Source: Tricholoma matsutake (lineage: Eukaryota > Basidiomycota > Agaricomycetes > Agaricales > Tricholomataceae). Taken from it: a DNA stretch of 64,000 bases. The position numbers were made by a program, and so were the translations under genes. Location of the stretch: contig AP026545.1 of assembly GCA_026075535.2 (NCBI GenBank), forward strand, positions 992,001 through 1,056,000, read 5' to 3'. A model generated the notes under the pieces. The model was not told the origin of the DNA. It made no database searches and worked only from the letters and a program-made list of their open reading frames with translations. Positions 11,993-23,582 of this stretch are shown here, piece after piece (the first letter of the stretch is position 1; every line of letters starts with the position of its first letter).

Positions 11993-12575
11993 CTGGGACC
12001 CAAATGACATGCTAGTCATCGTTTGGGCCCACTTTGTGGTCATCTAGTTGAGGTGGGGGTGCTTCTGAGCTAGGCAATGTAGGCATTGTTGGTGGTGAGA
12101 GCAAACAGTGGAGAGAAAGTGGCATTGTGGGTTGTTGATGGTCGTGGGAATTGTTTCGCAAGTGGTGCCACTTTCTGTTTTTTGGGGCACAAGCATGACC
12201 AAATGGTCTGTGTGCAGCCATGGGGTATATAAGCACTCATTTCTTTGAATGCTTCTTCCCCCGGGCTTGTCCCATGTCCATAGTATCTAGTATAAATAGT
12301 AAATACTATTAATATAGTACATATTAGTTGTATTTTTCTTGTAAAGTAGTTACTTTTATACAAGTATATAATACTGTGAAAAGACTGGTTGCAACTGATT
12401 GCAACTGGTCTTTGAACGGTTTTCAAAGATTTTCAAAATAATGCAACTGGCAACCAGAATGACCCCAAATATGGGCAACCACAACCGAAAAAAAGACCGG
12501 ACTGCAGTTTGGTCCAGTTTGGTCCTATGGTCATTTTTGGTCCTATAGACTGGACCTTGAAACACTACCCATGAC

Positions 12576-13760
12576 TGCGGCGATGGGCAAAGGAGGTGGG
12601 CATTGAGAAGGTTGAGGTGCATTGGAGTATGCAAAGCTTGAGTTTGAGACTGGAGCTACGGCAACAGAAGATTTGTCATTGGGGATGGGCAAGGTGGGCA
12701 ACTTGATCCTCCTGTGGCCCTCATTGATGGTGGCCATTGTTTTCTCGACATACCCCTTGCAAACTGGGAATTCGCAAGCATGACCATCAGGAAGGTAAAA
12801 GCCATGGCATTTCTTGCATCCACTGTACATCTCCAAGTATTTTCATTCATGGTCAGTGAGCTTGGGAGGACAGGACGTGGAGGAGCCGGCAGGGATGGTG
12901 GAGATTCACACGCTTTGGTTTGGGCAGGGGTTTGGCGCACATCTCGTGCTGTCAGCAAGACCGATGGACAAGCCTGAGCACTTCAGGTTTTTGATGGCCT
13001 CCTTTGCCTCGCAGCGGTGACTCCCTCTGTCTTCTGTCAGCTTTTGGTCAAGCTTAGAGAGCATGTCTATGAATGACTGTAGCTTTCTATCTGACCTCAA
13101 GGCATCAGACAATGCTTTTTGTGCAGTAGCAGTTTCTTCATCATCTTGTGAATCATTCTCCTTTTCTGATTCCTCGTCCGAGGAAGCGTGCCTGTCTTTC
13201 CAGTGATCAAAGGCAGATGCAAGTTGGGGGAGATTTTTGATTTGATTTGGGTTTGGAGTTGGGGTGGGGAGAGGTGGTGTTGTGATCCTTTCAGTAGGAG
13301 GTTATCATGGCACAGGGCATCCACAAACTCAGCAAAGGCAGTCCTGCCTTGTTTGGTGGAATGGACCTTTCGCGCAAGATCTTGTTGCCACCTCTTAGGT
13401 AGCCACCATGCACAAACCTTTGACATGAAGTCCATAAATGTGAGGGAGAAGAGAATCTGTTGTTGGGATTGGAACCAGTTGGAGAACAGGGGGTCCTCAA
13501 AAGAATATACAATGTGCTCGATGAACTTCTTAGCTTCAAGTCCATCTTTGTTGTGAAGATAGCCATGGGTGTGGTGTTCAAAGTGGTGGAGGAGCTCCGG
13601 TGTCATACTGCCTGTGGAAATCATCAGTCGCTTCCTGTTGTTCAAGCTTAGGACAGCAGTGGTGGTGACGGAAGAGTTCAACATGAGTTTACTGATGGTG
13701 TGAATCTTGTAGTTTTCAGAAGATGAGGATGACGACCTTCGTCAAGGACAAAGTGAAGAG
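12576..13760 (-). pseudogene. gag: Gypsy-5 gag
   Basis: Minus-strand homology starts near 13760 and runs through a capsid-type domain (LLHHFEHHTHGYL, FSNWFQSQQQILFSLTFMDFM, AWWLPKRWQQDLARKV, AFAEFVDALCHDN) at 13250-13620, a charged linker, and the Cys/His cluster GCKKCHGFYLPDGHAC near 12795-12830 that in this clade replaces the usual zinc knuckle. It changes frame near 13100-13250 and is cut by stops. The downstream end is interrupted at 12576 by hAT-like element 1. No LTR for gypsy-5 could be found on this side. Confidence 0.8.
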
Positions 13761-13764
13761 GTAG

Positions 13765-14257
13765 TGGTAGTGGGTTGTGGGTGGGTGGCTATATGCATGT
13801 CAGGGTTGACTATATGCATGGTAGAGTTGGTGTATGTGCAGTAGATTCCCCCTTGGAGGTGGGAAGAGTACCAGAGGTGTGCATTGCAATGCCCAACCTA
13901 CTGCACGTGGTAAGGGGGATCATTGTTGAGGGTTGCCGAGGCAGTTTTCCTCAATGTGTGGTTCAGGGGGGACAGCAGCTCATGTGGCTGTTGTTAAGAT
14001 TGTGCAAAGAACAATTGTGCGAGGCAGTTGTCGATGGCTATGCAGAAGGAGAAGTAAGTGGGGGCAATGAAAAAATGGGCAAAGAACAATGGTGCGAGGC
14101 GGTTGTCAATGGCCAGGTAGTAAGGAGAAAAGAGTGTGAGCAATGGCCCAAGGCGGTTGTTGCTATCAAAAAAAAAGTGGAAGTCCGCCCCTGGTTGTCA
14201 GGGACAAGCTACACTATATCAGGGATGCAGGGAAATAAGATGAATACTCATGGTTGA
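13765..14257 (+). other. Low-complexity stretch with degenerate ~70-bp tandem repeats
   Basis: A plus-strand open frame covers this stretch but no domain is recognisable. Between about 13995 and 14165 there are three imperfect copies of a unit containing gcaaagaacaatkgtgcgag and gcggttgtcaatggc. The ORF is probably a by-product of the repeat rather than a gene. Confidence 0.3.
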
Positions 14258-14439
14258 TCCAGACAGGGGAATGATAGGACAACAGCATGGTATTTGAGGT
14301 AGATATCTATGATACTCATTAAAGGGAAAAAGGATATACAGTTTGTCTGGGAAGAAGGGAAGGAAGAAGAAAAGGTATATGCGAGGGGATCTAAGTATCA
14401 GCTGAGAGTAAACAAGCACAAACAATGTGTAAGTCATGG

Positions 14440-15800
14440 GTCATGGGCTTACATTTGGTTCTATATATGCCCACTCTGCTTCATACCATATAAGCCACAC
14501 TGGAGCTGCCATATCCAGTCCTCTCTCCCAGGCTCTTTCAAAACCAGTAGGCTGTTGCATGTATTGCACCTCATCATCAGGTAACAATCCATAAAGAAAT
14601 GCTGTCTTTATGTTGATTTGTTGTGCATCCCAGCCTAGATATGTAAGAGTATCTGCCACAATTCCATGTGCATGGTAGGTGAGGTAGTTTTTGTATAGTC
14701 TTTGCCATAGATCTGTTCATGGCCTTTGAGAACAAGATGTACTTTTCAATGGGTAGGGGCACTGGAAAACAGGTTTCCCCTTTTGGATGTGTTTCCCTTG
14801 GGGTACCTGGTCCAGGGGAATTAGTTTATACACACCCTTGTCCTTGAGAGACTCCAGTTCTTCCAAATATCCTTGTCTCCATCACTCAGCATCAACCATA
14901 TTCTTAGCTTCATCCCATGTGCTGGGCTCATCTTACAAATTGAAGGGATTTGGGATTGAAATCAATCATCTCTGAGAGCAGAGCCTGAAGCTGATGTGCC
15001 TGATTGCCAAGATTGAGGTTATTAAAAGACTGCTGCAGTTCTTCAATGACATCATGATCATGATTGAGAATTGGGTCAGATACATGATCCAGATTTGATT
15101 CACATGCTGCTACTGAGGTGGCCCTGCAATTGTGTTGTGCTTCTTTGACTCAGGCAGCACTTTCTCATGATTCCTGAACAGCTATGTTGGTCCTAGTGAT
15201 GATTGGTCTGCCATTAGGGTTTCTTTCAGTGAGGATAGGTATATGGGAGAAACAACACAGTGGGGGTGGGGTGATCAGTATGTGTTGCTCAATAATATTA
15301 TGCATATCTGGATCAGTAATGTCATGGGTAGGGAAGGGTTCATCATCATTGTTCATGGGTAAAGGCATAAAAATAGGTATGGGACCATTGGGGTTATCAG
15401 GTATGATTTTTGCTTCTGGGATAGGGGGTGTAGGCAGTGTGTGGCCATCATGATGTTTGAGGAAGTGGACATGATAGGAACTGTGTACCATTTTGGTGGC
15501 TCAATTATAATATCAATATGACTTGGATTTTGGGTCATAACCAATTAAAACACATTTGATGGATCATTCAAAAATTTTGGGATTATCCTTTTTGGGAATA
15601 AGGACAAAAGCACAACAGCTGATCTCCCATAGATAAGAGTAGTCAGGTTTATGGCTGTGGCATGCACCATGGGCAAAACCTAGGGTAGTTGAAACTCATC
15701 TGCCTTTGGTATGGCAGTTGGATTTTTAATGATTGTGACTATCTTGTCACATCACCTAATCTGATCTTCCTAGATGGAAAGTAGTTATCAGTAGACTTTG
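14440..15800 (-). pseudogene. pol: Copia-1: decayed Ty1/copia pol fragment (integrase end and RT)
   Basis: On the minus strand, from high to low coordinates: the integrase C-terminal block (VLIGYDPKSKSY near 15520-15560, then MVHSSYHVHFLKHH), a Pro/Ile-rich linker, and the start of RT (WRQGYLEELESLKDKGVYKLIP near 14800-14880, GKPVFQCP, YLGWDAQQINIKTAFLYGLLP near 14580-14640, then LYGMKQSGH in another frame near 14480). It contains multiple stops and at least three frameshifts. Homology ends near 14440 in the RT palm, so RNase H and the 3' LTR are missing here. Confidence 0.75.
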
Positions 15801-17857
15801 AGTAGACTACATCTGAGATCTCCAGATCATGATCAGAATGTTGGCTGTTGTTGTTGACATGTCCACCCACACTCGGCTAACACATTGGGATGGACAGGTT
15901 TCAAGTCAACTGAAAACTTGTTGCTCCCGATGTATAATGTTGTGCCCCCCATCATCTCCAACAGTGAGCAGACTGTTCTCCTCATTCTAAGCCTTTTTTC
16001 TTCATTCCTTTCGTAGAAACCAGCTATTTATGTATAGATGGTGATAATACAACATTAATGGCCATAATAAATTATAAGGTGCACCTTTCTCTGGGGGAGG
16101 GGTGAGAGGAGCTGCTGTACTCTTATGTGAAGGGTCCTGCCTGAGGCTCTATGTGTATTACTCACAAAAGAAACTATATACATAATGTGAGGTTCCATAT
16201 GATACCATAGGAAAAACAGCGAAATCATAAGGGGGAGGGGGAGAGGGGTTCAGCTGCACATGCTCCAGGACCAAAAGTGCACTCATTAAATGATGAAGGT
16301 GTGTCATGAGAAGTGGGTAATAGAGCATAGAGACAAAGGGAGCAAGGATTAAGTGTCAGATGAGTTGTGAGTGGTAGTGAGAGAGATAGTGACTCACCTA
16401 TTCTCCTGTGCTTTCCTCTGCTGGATGCACATGGTAAAGGGTATTGGAGTCCCTAGATACACTATACAATATCTACATGAGGTTCTAAGATGGTCAATAA
16501 AGTCAAAAAAGCGAACATAGCCTCTGGAGGGGGAACACTTACTGGGAAATATATGTGGGCCCAAAACGTTCACTTTCTTCCATTCCTAGGTCTATTGTTC
16601 AGTGGGAATAAAGATATGTACATACCATGGCAGGGGAGAGAGGCTCCAGCCCATCAGGGCATGGGTCTCCCATCAACAAAGGTGAATTTGACTCACCATG
16701 TCTTCCCTGTCATCCATATCATTAAATGCTTATATCCAGAGAATATTGTAGTCCATTCTCTCTAGGAAGCAGGTTAGATATAATCTGTATGGTCAAAGCC
16801 TAGTCCAGGAAGGTAGGTTTATCAGATACTTACCTATTTCTTTATTACTGTATTCTAGCAGTTCCATCCCATTAATAGATGGCATACACAAATGAAATGG
16901 GGTACTTTGAGCCATATTAACACCTCATGAACATAAGTTAGCCTGGGGAAGACATGTGGTAGGTTGAGATGTAGTGAGGTACAGCCACTCATCTAATGCT
17001 TATAGGCCAGAACCCATCACTTTCTATTGACATTAAGACAGACACTCATAGTAGATGCAGTCTATTTATGGACCAGTCCTTTGCACTCCAGTTAGCAGTC
17101 TTTCCATTTTGAAAAATGTCATAAAACTGAAGAGAACCAGTTGAAACCAACCTTATCATGGAAATGTATATTGCGCCATGTTTCCACATAAAATCTGGTG
17201 AATTTGACCTCTGGTTCATAAAAAATGGTTAAGAATTGAGCAAGATATAACCAAATCCATTTTTGTACTTGTTCTAGTTGGGCCATGGCTGTGCCTGGCA
17301 TGTACGAGTCCTCTGAATCAATCATCTTCTTTATCACAAACATCAGGAGAACCCAAAAATGCAAATGCAAATCTTTTGTATATTCAGTAGAAATAAGATA
17401 TCTTAGTTTTCCCTTTGCAAGCTTGTAGATAGGGGGGTGTACAGGCCCTGATGATCTCTACTTGTCCATAACATTCACAGATGTGGAATCCAGCAATTCC
17501 AGTTGGACTCTGGGGATTCTGGTTGGAATAACCAGATTCCAGGTACTTGACAAAAGTATACCATATTGGATAGTCAAATTTGATATATTCAAGTTCCAAG
17601 CTCTTTGAAACTTCGTGAAGTGCCTACAAAATAAATTTGTGTGAAGGAAAGACTGAACTAAAGACCTTTTAATGGTATGATCACATATACTGTACAACTG
17701 TGCTCAACTAGTTGAGCCACAGGAGATTACTAGTAATAACTATAAGGTTTGTTTATGACACTCACACTCAAAACTCTATTTTCATCTTCCTTGAGGGAGG
17801 TGCTTGTCACATAATCAAGATCAAAAAATTGATCAACTACATCCCTCACCCAAGATG
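15800..17857. other. No supported gene; unique-looking AT-rich DNA
   Basis: No ORF here has recognisable motifs. A minus-strand stretch near 17650-17715 resembles an RNA polymerase III A box (TGGCTCAACTAGTTGAGCAC) with a weak B-box-like GGTCTTTAGTTCAGTC downstream and may be a decayed tRNA-derived SINE. Near 17470-17560 the words tggaatc/accagaatcc recur as short imperfect inverted repeats. Confidence 0.3.
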
Positions 17858-19150
17858 TGAGGAGGGAGTACTACAATTATATACAAACTCCTCACCCATG
17901 CAAAATGCAGGGGAGGAGCACTAAAACAAAAACAAAAACATCCCTGCCCCACACAAAATGGGGGGGGAGAGGGGGACATGGTCCTGCGTGTTGGCGCTGG
18001 TGTATCGGCCTTGTGGATGTGTCATCTTGGTGCATTATCCTGGGCACATGGGTCCCACTCCCATTGTCCCTGGCTGCTGTCCCTAGTGGTTGGGGGTGCT
18101 ATGGTGGTAGCCATCATTGTCATCTTGTTCTCCTTCCTGTCTCTCGCTGTTGCCATCCCTGTGCCTGGTTGTCCTGTAGTCCGGCCTGGTCTTTGTCCCC
18201 GCCATCTTTTTGTTGTCACTGTCATTGCTATCCACCTCCTCATTGTCATTGTCCCCGTAGCCCCCATCCTCGCTGTGTTGGTCAGCCTTTCTTGCTTGTT
18301 GTTGTCCTCTTGCCATTGTCAGTCCCTTGGTTTTGGTGGCAGTGGTGGTGGCAGTGGGTTTGGGAATTCCAGTCATTGTTGTCAGTAGTTTGAGTTTGTA
18401 GTACCTAAAAAGTTGTGTTAGTAATAAGAAAATGAAATGAAAGAGAAAAAAACATATTACAGGCCCAAGAGATGTCTCTTGGGCCTGTTTCATCATCCTA
18501 CAGGCCATCTCTGTCTCCTGTGCCTTCCTCATGTGCCATTGTTGTCCCACCCTGGTCACCGCTGCCACCGTTTTCGTTTTGGTTATGTTGTCCCCCTGTC
18601 GTCGTCCCAGGAGTTGTTGTTGTTGTTGTCCCTGTTGTTGCTGTGACTTTGCCATGATTGTTGTCATCCTCCCATGTTCCATGCTGTCCTCACCATCATC
18701 CTTGTTGTCCTGGTTTGGTGCTGGGTCAGGGTTGTTGTTGTTGTCCATAGTTAATACCTAGAAACTTTGTTAGCACCAAAAAAAATGAAATGAATAAGAA
18801 AAAAACTTAACTACAGCCCAAGAGATGTCGGTGACACCTCTTGGACCCTTTTTGTTGTACAGCGCTGCATCCTTTGCCTGCACTTCCCTCTCATCCCATC
18901 CTTGTCATCCCCCTTGTCATCTGCCACAGTTGCTATTTTTGTTGTGTCGTCGTCCCCATCCCTGTGTCGTGATCCATTATCCACCCTGCAAGCAGATGCT
19001 TGCAGCAGTGGTGCAGGTGTGGATCTGCTGTCTTGCCACCGTCTCATGGTAATAGAACTTAAAGATCAAATTAGAACATTAGTTAGTTGAAAAGAAAATA
19101 AAAGAAAAGAACTTGAAAACCATTACTTAGGGCCCAACAAACAACTCTTT
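17858..19150 (-). other. Hairpin/intron repeat locus (minus strand), relative of hAT-like element 1
   Basis: The locus alternates low-complexity 'exon' segments (Asn/Gln/Asp/Thr-rich, for example MDNNNNPDPAPNQDN from 18748) with short T-rich introns: 19058-19126, 18758-18814 and 18405-18460 each show GTAAT/GTAGT-type donors, CTAAC branch sites and YAG acceptors. At 18461-18486 the exon end is a perfect 12-bp palindrome (AGGCCCAAGAGA, 2-nt loop) touching the donor; at 18815-18848 a near-perfect one does the same. A 20-bp palindrome ctgcaagcagatgcttgcag lies near 18986, matched near 11157 in hAT-like element 1. Function unknown. Confidence 0.5.
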
Positions 19151-19769
19151 TGTGCATACGTCGTGCTGCTGAGCTTTTTGAGGAAGCGTGAATCAACATG
19201 ACAGTTTCCTTTTTCATTCAAAATCCATGTGTCAGTAAAACCTGCTGAGTGTGAAAGTCTATAAGGGGCTGAGTTGGACTGACTTCAAAGTATAAGCCTG
19301 TCTTCAGACAGTGTTGAAACTCTGACATCTGCTGAGCAGCCATCAGACTTAATGTATCACTTTTTCTGGCTGGTTGGTCAGGTTAAAAAGATGAGTATTT
19401 TGTTGTATCAGATTGACTTTACTCATATGTTCATCATTCCCTTGATTATATTAATGAACATAGGGCTAACATGTATGATAATACTCATACCATCTGTCAA
19501 TGCATGCTAGGCATCACATAATTTATGGTTATCACATTACATTTCTCAGTGTTCAGCACAAGTCATTCATTAGATGTGATTTTATATTGATCATAGCCAA
19601 GTCAAATCTTGATAAAATCTCTTAAAAGATAAACCAAACAATGGGGAATTACAAGGTCTATCTGTCTGTATAATGGTTATAAGGTCCATGATAGTTGCTA
19701 AGATACATATGAGCTATATTGGTATGACAAATTTCACAATGAAATATCAGTCTGACCCAGTCTTAACCA

Positions 19770-19922
19770 GTCTTTTCAGGTCCATTAACCGTTAAGGACT
19801 GGTCATAGGTGGTCCAGTTTGGTCCTCACAGAATCTGGGTCAGTCCTGGACCAGTTTAGGTTGTGGTCTTTCCATTTTTGGGTCAAAAAACCAAACTGGA
19901 CTGGACCCTTAGGCCTTTTTTG
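19770..19922 (-). repeat. End fragment related to hAT-like element 1
   Basis: The sequence gggtcaaaaaaccaaactgg plus repeated 'ggtccagtttggtcc' words mirrors, in inverted orientation, the left terminal region of hAT-like element 1 (10975-11100). The outermost bases have diverged and no opposite end or 8-bp target copy was found, so this is an isolated or badly decayed end, probably once bounding the hairpin locus at 17.9-19.15 kb. Confidence 0.45.
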
Positions 19923-21363
19923 GTGCCCCAGTTAGCACTAATTTGCCAGAGTTAGGCCAGGTTAGTCACAGTTTGTCATGGCTGTGTCACAGTCATCACA
20001 TGGCCACATGACCATGCCAGCAAAACAATTCCTGCCTCAGGAGGGGCTGCCCAATGTCATGCCAATGTTGTGCTCACCATGGGTGGCAATGTCAGGTGAC
20101 CATTGTTCATTTCTTCCATAATTTTTCTATAGTATGAATGGTATGACTATGCAAGATTCCTTGTGATGTCATTTGGATGTCATCTCAGTTTAGGCCAATC
20201 ACTGTGCTCACTGTCACTGATGATGATCAGCAGTGCCACTGGACAAATCCCATTTGTAAAGGGACAAAAAAAATACCATCAATCCAACCTACTATTTCAA
20301 GGGTGGAAGTTGTCATGGTGGCTCTGGTGAGTATACAAGTTATGGTTAGATGGGATCTAGAAAAGGATTATTAGTAGTGAAAAGGAGGGGAAATTATGTA
20401 GAGAACCTCTTGAAAGATTCCTTCATAGGGCAAGTGTGGAGAGTAATAATTTGAAGTTATGACAACATCAATCAAGTTCAATCATCATTCAGCAGTCCCA
20501 TTCCCAGTCTCAACACTTTGTGTTTTGTGCCATCATGATGTGTATTGAGCACCCTTACTGTCAAAGAGCAGGAAATGGGCCACCTATATAAGGGTAAAAG
20601 GTCCTTGGGTGAGAATGTGTGACCCTTGCTGCTTGCTTTTCTGTTTTGACAGATGGACAAGTGTCCTGAGATGTTGTGTAGACAGCAAAGACAAAAATCA
20701 ACTTGATTGGGTTAGGTGGATGATTTGCCATGTGGTCCACAAATTTGGAGACAATCATGAAGTGTGCCACCAAGGGTTTTATCGAGCAGTTACTAACACA
20801 ATTCTATATATTTTTACCCTATGACATTGACATACATATTCTCTACTTTCCAAAATATTTTCATGAGTTTTTGGGCAATCCTCTTATGCCCTGCATTCCA
20901 ATATTACAACATCACATGCCTTTTAAGGAAACCAACATTTCAGGCCCATCTCTGATCTTCAAGCCTATTTTTAGAAACCACTTACACATGACTTCAGCTG
21001 CAGTTTTCTGCTGGAGATGCATCCCCTACAGGTACATAACAGATTAGCAGTACGTGGCATCATTCATCAGAAAGGTGCCAAGTGGCCCACCAGACAGGGT
21101 GGCCCACTTCCTGGTAAGGTTTATAGAACTCTCAAAAAGGCTGAGAAGCCTGGTAGAGTGGTGGAAAAAAGAGGACAATGGAAGAGGACAAGGAGAATAT
21201 ACCAGTATGTTGTATCACAGTTACACCATATATTATGAAAACTAAACAGAGCTACAGTGATGCAAGGCTGACACTATAGTTATAACATATTTAAGTAATA
21301 AGTATATAGTTTCAAAGTACATATTTGTGTTATATACATTTATACAGCTGATAATCCCCATAG
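19923..21363. other. No supported gene
   Basis: Only short ORFs without recognisable motifs are present. Pairs of candidate splice signals exist (for example gtgagtatac near 20330) but no exon chain with conserved coding content could be built. Confidence 0.3.
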
Positions 21364-21558
21364 TGTATTGGGATTGTGGTGTGAAGGAGAAGTTCAAATG
21401 GATTAAATGATGGGAGTTCAGGACAAGGTAGGACGTCTTGTATTCTCCTATACTACAATGTACATATGTTGTGATCTATAAATACATTGTGTTCTATTTT
21501 TATATGTGATGCACTAGTGTTGCACTAACATATTGCACTAGGATTGACTATCCCAACA
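21364..21558 (-). repeat. 3' LTR of copia-2
   Basis: On the minus strand it starts TGTTGGGATAG directly after a polypurine tract (GCTTGAGGGGGAG, plus-strand 21559-21572) and ends ...CAATCCCAATACA, an imperfect inverted repeat of the start. Length is 195 bp. No 5' LTR partner is present in the window. Confidence 0.65.
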
Positions 21559-21667
21559 CTCCCCCTCAAGCCTAGCATGGTTGAGTCCATAGGAATGGTT
21601 AGTAAATAATTGAAATGTTAAATTTCTTGCCTTTCAGGTGCATTAAAACCTCTATGTGGTGGAAAAC

Positions 21668-22283
21668 TATAAGGGGAACACCTTACGAGCCCCTACAATG
21701 GTTGGCGCACATTTGCGAATGTTTCTGCACACCCGAAACATTCACGCAACAAAGCACCTTTTCACGCAACAAGGTGCCTTTTGCACCAACCATCTACAAA
21801 CATTCCAATATGTCAATCCATCAGCCCCTATTGTACTCTCACCATTCTCACAGTCAATACCCTGTGCAAACCATTGTTGCAGTTTGCGCCTTTGCACAAA
21901 CCAGTTGTGCAATCGTTGCGCCTGCGGAAATGATCAAGGATGTCTTCGCACGCCCATTACCAATCATGGCCTGATGCAGACACCACTTACCAAGTATGGC
22001 CTGATGCGGACACTATCACTGATTTATAGCCATCTCCCCAAATGGGAACACAACCCTGGATCTGAATTAGTGCTAGGATGGAAGGGGCTCCAAGTATTTT
22101 AGAACATTGCATGCCTTCCATATATATACTTTGGCCTTGCACTGGACTCCTTAGAGTTTTCTCTTTGGTTTTCCCTTGCAAGGTATGGGTCTTTCCTTGT
22201 TCAATAGTTTATTGAATCTAAACTTTGGTTTTTCCTTGCAAGTATCGAGTTCTTAGGACTCTGATTGTAAGGTTGCCCTTACA
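21668..22283 (+). repeat. 5' LTR of gypsy-4
   Basis: The 616-bp LTR ends cgta/ttgtaaggttgcccttaca like its partner. It is 60 bp longer than the right LTR because of a segment bounded by near-identical cctgtg/cctgcg words (about 21858-21923), so the right copy probably lost it by short-repeat deletion. Confidence 0.9.
22121..22162 (+). promoter_or_regulatory. TATA box and predicted transcript start in gypsy-4 LTR
   Basis: tatatata at 22121-22128 lies about 30 bp upstream of agagttttct (22153-22162). That decamer is the exact reverse complement of agaaaactct just inside the LTR (22286-22295), which makes it the likely 5' end of the genomic RNA in a Tf1-type self-priming scheme. Inference from spacing and complementarity only. 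Confidence 0.55.
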
Positions 22284-22285
22284 GA

Positions 22286-22295
22286 AGAAAACTCT
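22286..22295 (+). other. Self-complementary primer-binding site of gypsy-4
   Basis: agaaaactct begins 2 nt after the LTR and pairs perfectly with the predicted RNA start agagttttct at 22153-22162. It is not preceded by TGG, so it does not look like a tRNA-type site. Gypsy-3 has the same decamer at the same place. Confidence 0.6.
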
Positions 22296-22448
22296 CTTTA
22301 GTGGACTGAAGGTAGTAGGTTACCACAGCCAGCGACTTAGTTTATGAAAATTTCGCACATTTTTGTGCCTGCTTCATGACTTCGGAAAGCTTCGTTATCA
22401 TCCCTCCACTCAACTCTTCTGCCCCTTTACACAACTACCAACCTTCCC

Positions 22449-23560
22449 ATGGAGATGTATAATGAGGACCGCCTCCGGCACATCAAAGCAAGCATTGCAG
22501 GCCTTGTACAGACTATGGCGGTATTCGCGCAATGAGAGGTGGACCGCGAAGAGCCACAGGTGCTTCCAAGCATCTCCAACCCCACAGACCTAGGGTCTCC
22601 TGGCCAAGTAGTTCATGAAATCCATTGCAAAACATTGTCGCAAGATTACCGCCCCAAGCCTGCAAACCCCACAGACTTTTTGGGTGATCGTTCACTCAGA
22701 CGAGCATTCCTTTCCTGAATTCATGTGCACTCTATTTTGCCCTCACTCCTCATCAATTTGCAGATGAGCATGCACAGATTATGTGGGCCCTCTCATTCAT
22801 GAAGGGCAGATGAGCCGCACGGTTTGTGGATCGTCTCATGTGCAACTACCAACTAAGCAGAAGACTCCCCTACACCTCCTACTCCAATTTTGCGGATGAA
22901 TTCGCAAATGAGTTCTGTCCAAAGAACGAGATCCAATCTTCGCGGACCAAGCTCAAGACTGTGAAGTACTTCCAAGGTACATGAACCATTGACAAGTACA
23001 TTGATGACTTTTGCGAACTGGTAGAGCGAGCACAGTACTTCGAGGGCTCGCATATCATCCTCAAATTCTGACAAGGTCTAAATGTGAAGATCCAAGACCA
23101 TGTCGCCTGTCTCACCACCGGACGACCTTCGGATAACACCCCCAAGCAGTGGTACAATGCCACTATCATCTGCAACAAAAATTGCATTGCAAATGAGGCT
23201 TTTCGCACATCTTCGCAAATGGCCTCACAATCCGAAACCAGCTTGCAGCCAGGGAACATGTTCTGCAAGCTCGTTCCACCATGGCACAGCCCCTCCCCGC
23301 AATTTCACACACAAGTGCCCCATCGCAATACACACCTTTGGTGCAAAGTGTCTCCGCACCCACTAAACCAAAGGATGGATCTGTGCTTGTCTGCTTTTGT
23401 TGCGGTGAATCTGGTCATACACAACCCGAATGCCCAAGACAGTTTGACATTCAGTACATGGATGGCAAAGAGTGACACAATTTTGCACAGGAGGAATTTG
23501 CAGCGCTGGATGTGAACAACACAAACGAGAGGAACAAGGAGCCCATTGTAGAAGTAAAGG
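22449..23560 (+). pseudogene. gag: Gypsy-4 gag, frameshifted
   Basis: An ATG at 22449 begins MEMYNEDRLRHIKASIAGLVQ, the coiled N-terminus. The capsid-like core continues in another frame (ALYFALTPHQFADEHAQIMWALSFMKG near 22725-22810; YFQGT*TIDKYIDDFCELVE near 22970-23030) and the zinc knuckle CFCCGESGHTQPEC (about 23394-23435) in a third. TGA replaces Arg near 22812, 22984, 23070 and 23473. The pol ORF follows in the -1 frame relative to the zinc-knuckle frame. Confidence 0.8.
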
Positions 23561-23582
23561 AGGATTTTTGCAGCAACAATGA

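Larger units (their letters stand above)
10970..12567 (-). mobile_element. hAT-like non-autonomous element 1 (1598 bp)
   Basis: Terminal inverted repeats are TAGTGTTTYAAGGTCCAGT (19 bp, one mismatch), with further similar 'ggtccagttyggtcc' words inside both ends. The flanks carry the perfect 8-bp target duplication cccatgac (10962-10969 and 12568-12575), typical of hAT transposons. No transposase is encoded. The minus strand contains a short basic ORF start (MDMGQARGKKHSKK, near 12280), Pro/Ser/Thr-rich stretches, two intron-like segments (11937-11992 and 11719-11787) and several GC-rich hairpins. It interrupts gypsy-5 between gag and protease. Confidence 0.85.

Noticed and set aside
13765..14257. 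A 160-aa plus-strand protein
   Set aside because: The frame follows a degenerate tandem repeat and has no recognisable domain or conserved context.
18461..18486. Rho-independent terminator
   Set aside because: The palindrome is strong, but the context is eukaryotic with introns; a bacterial-type terminator is not meaningful here.
18083..18748. A 221-aa membrane protein
   Set aside because: The hydrophobic VICFFLFHFIFLLL stretch is the translation of a T-rich intron with good splice signals (18405-18460), not a membrane helix.
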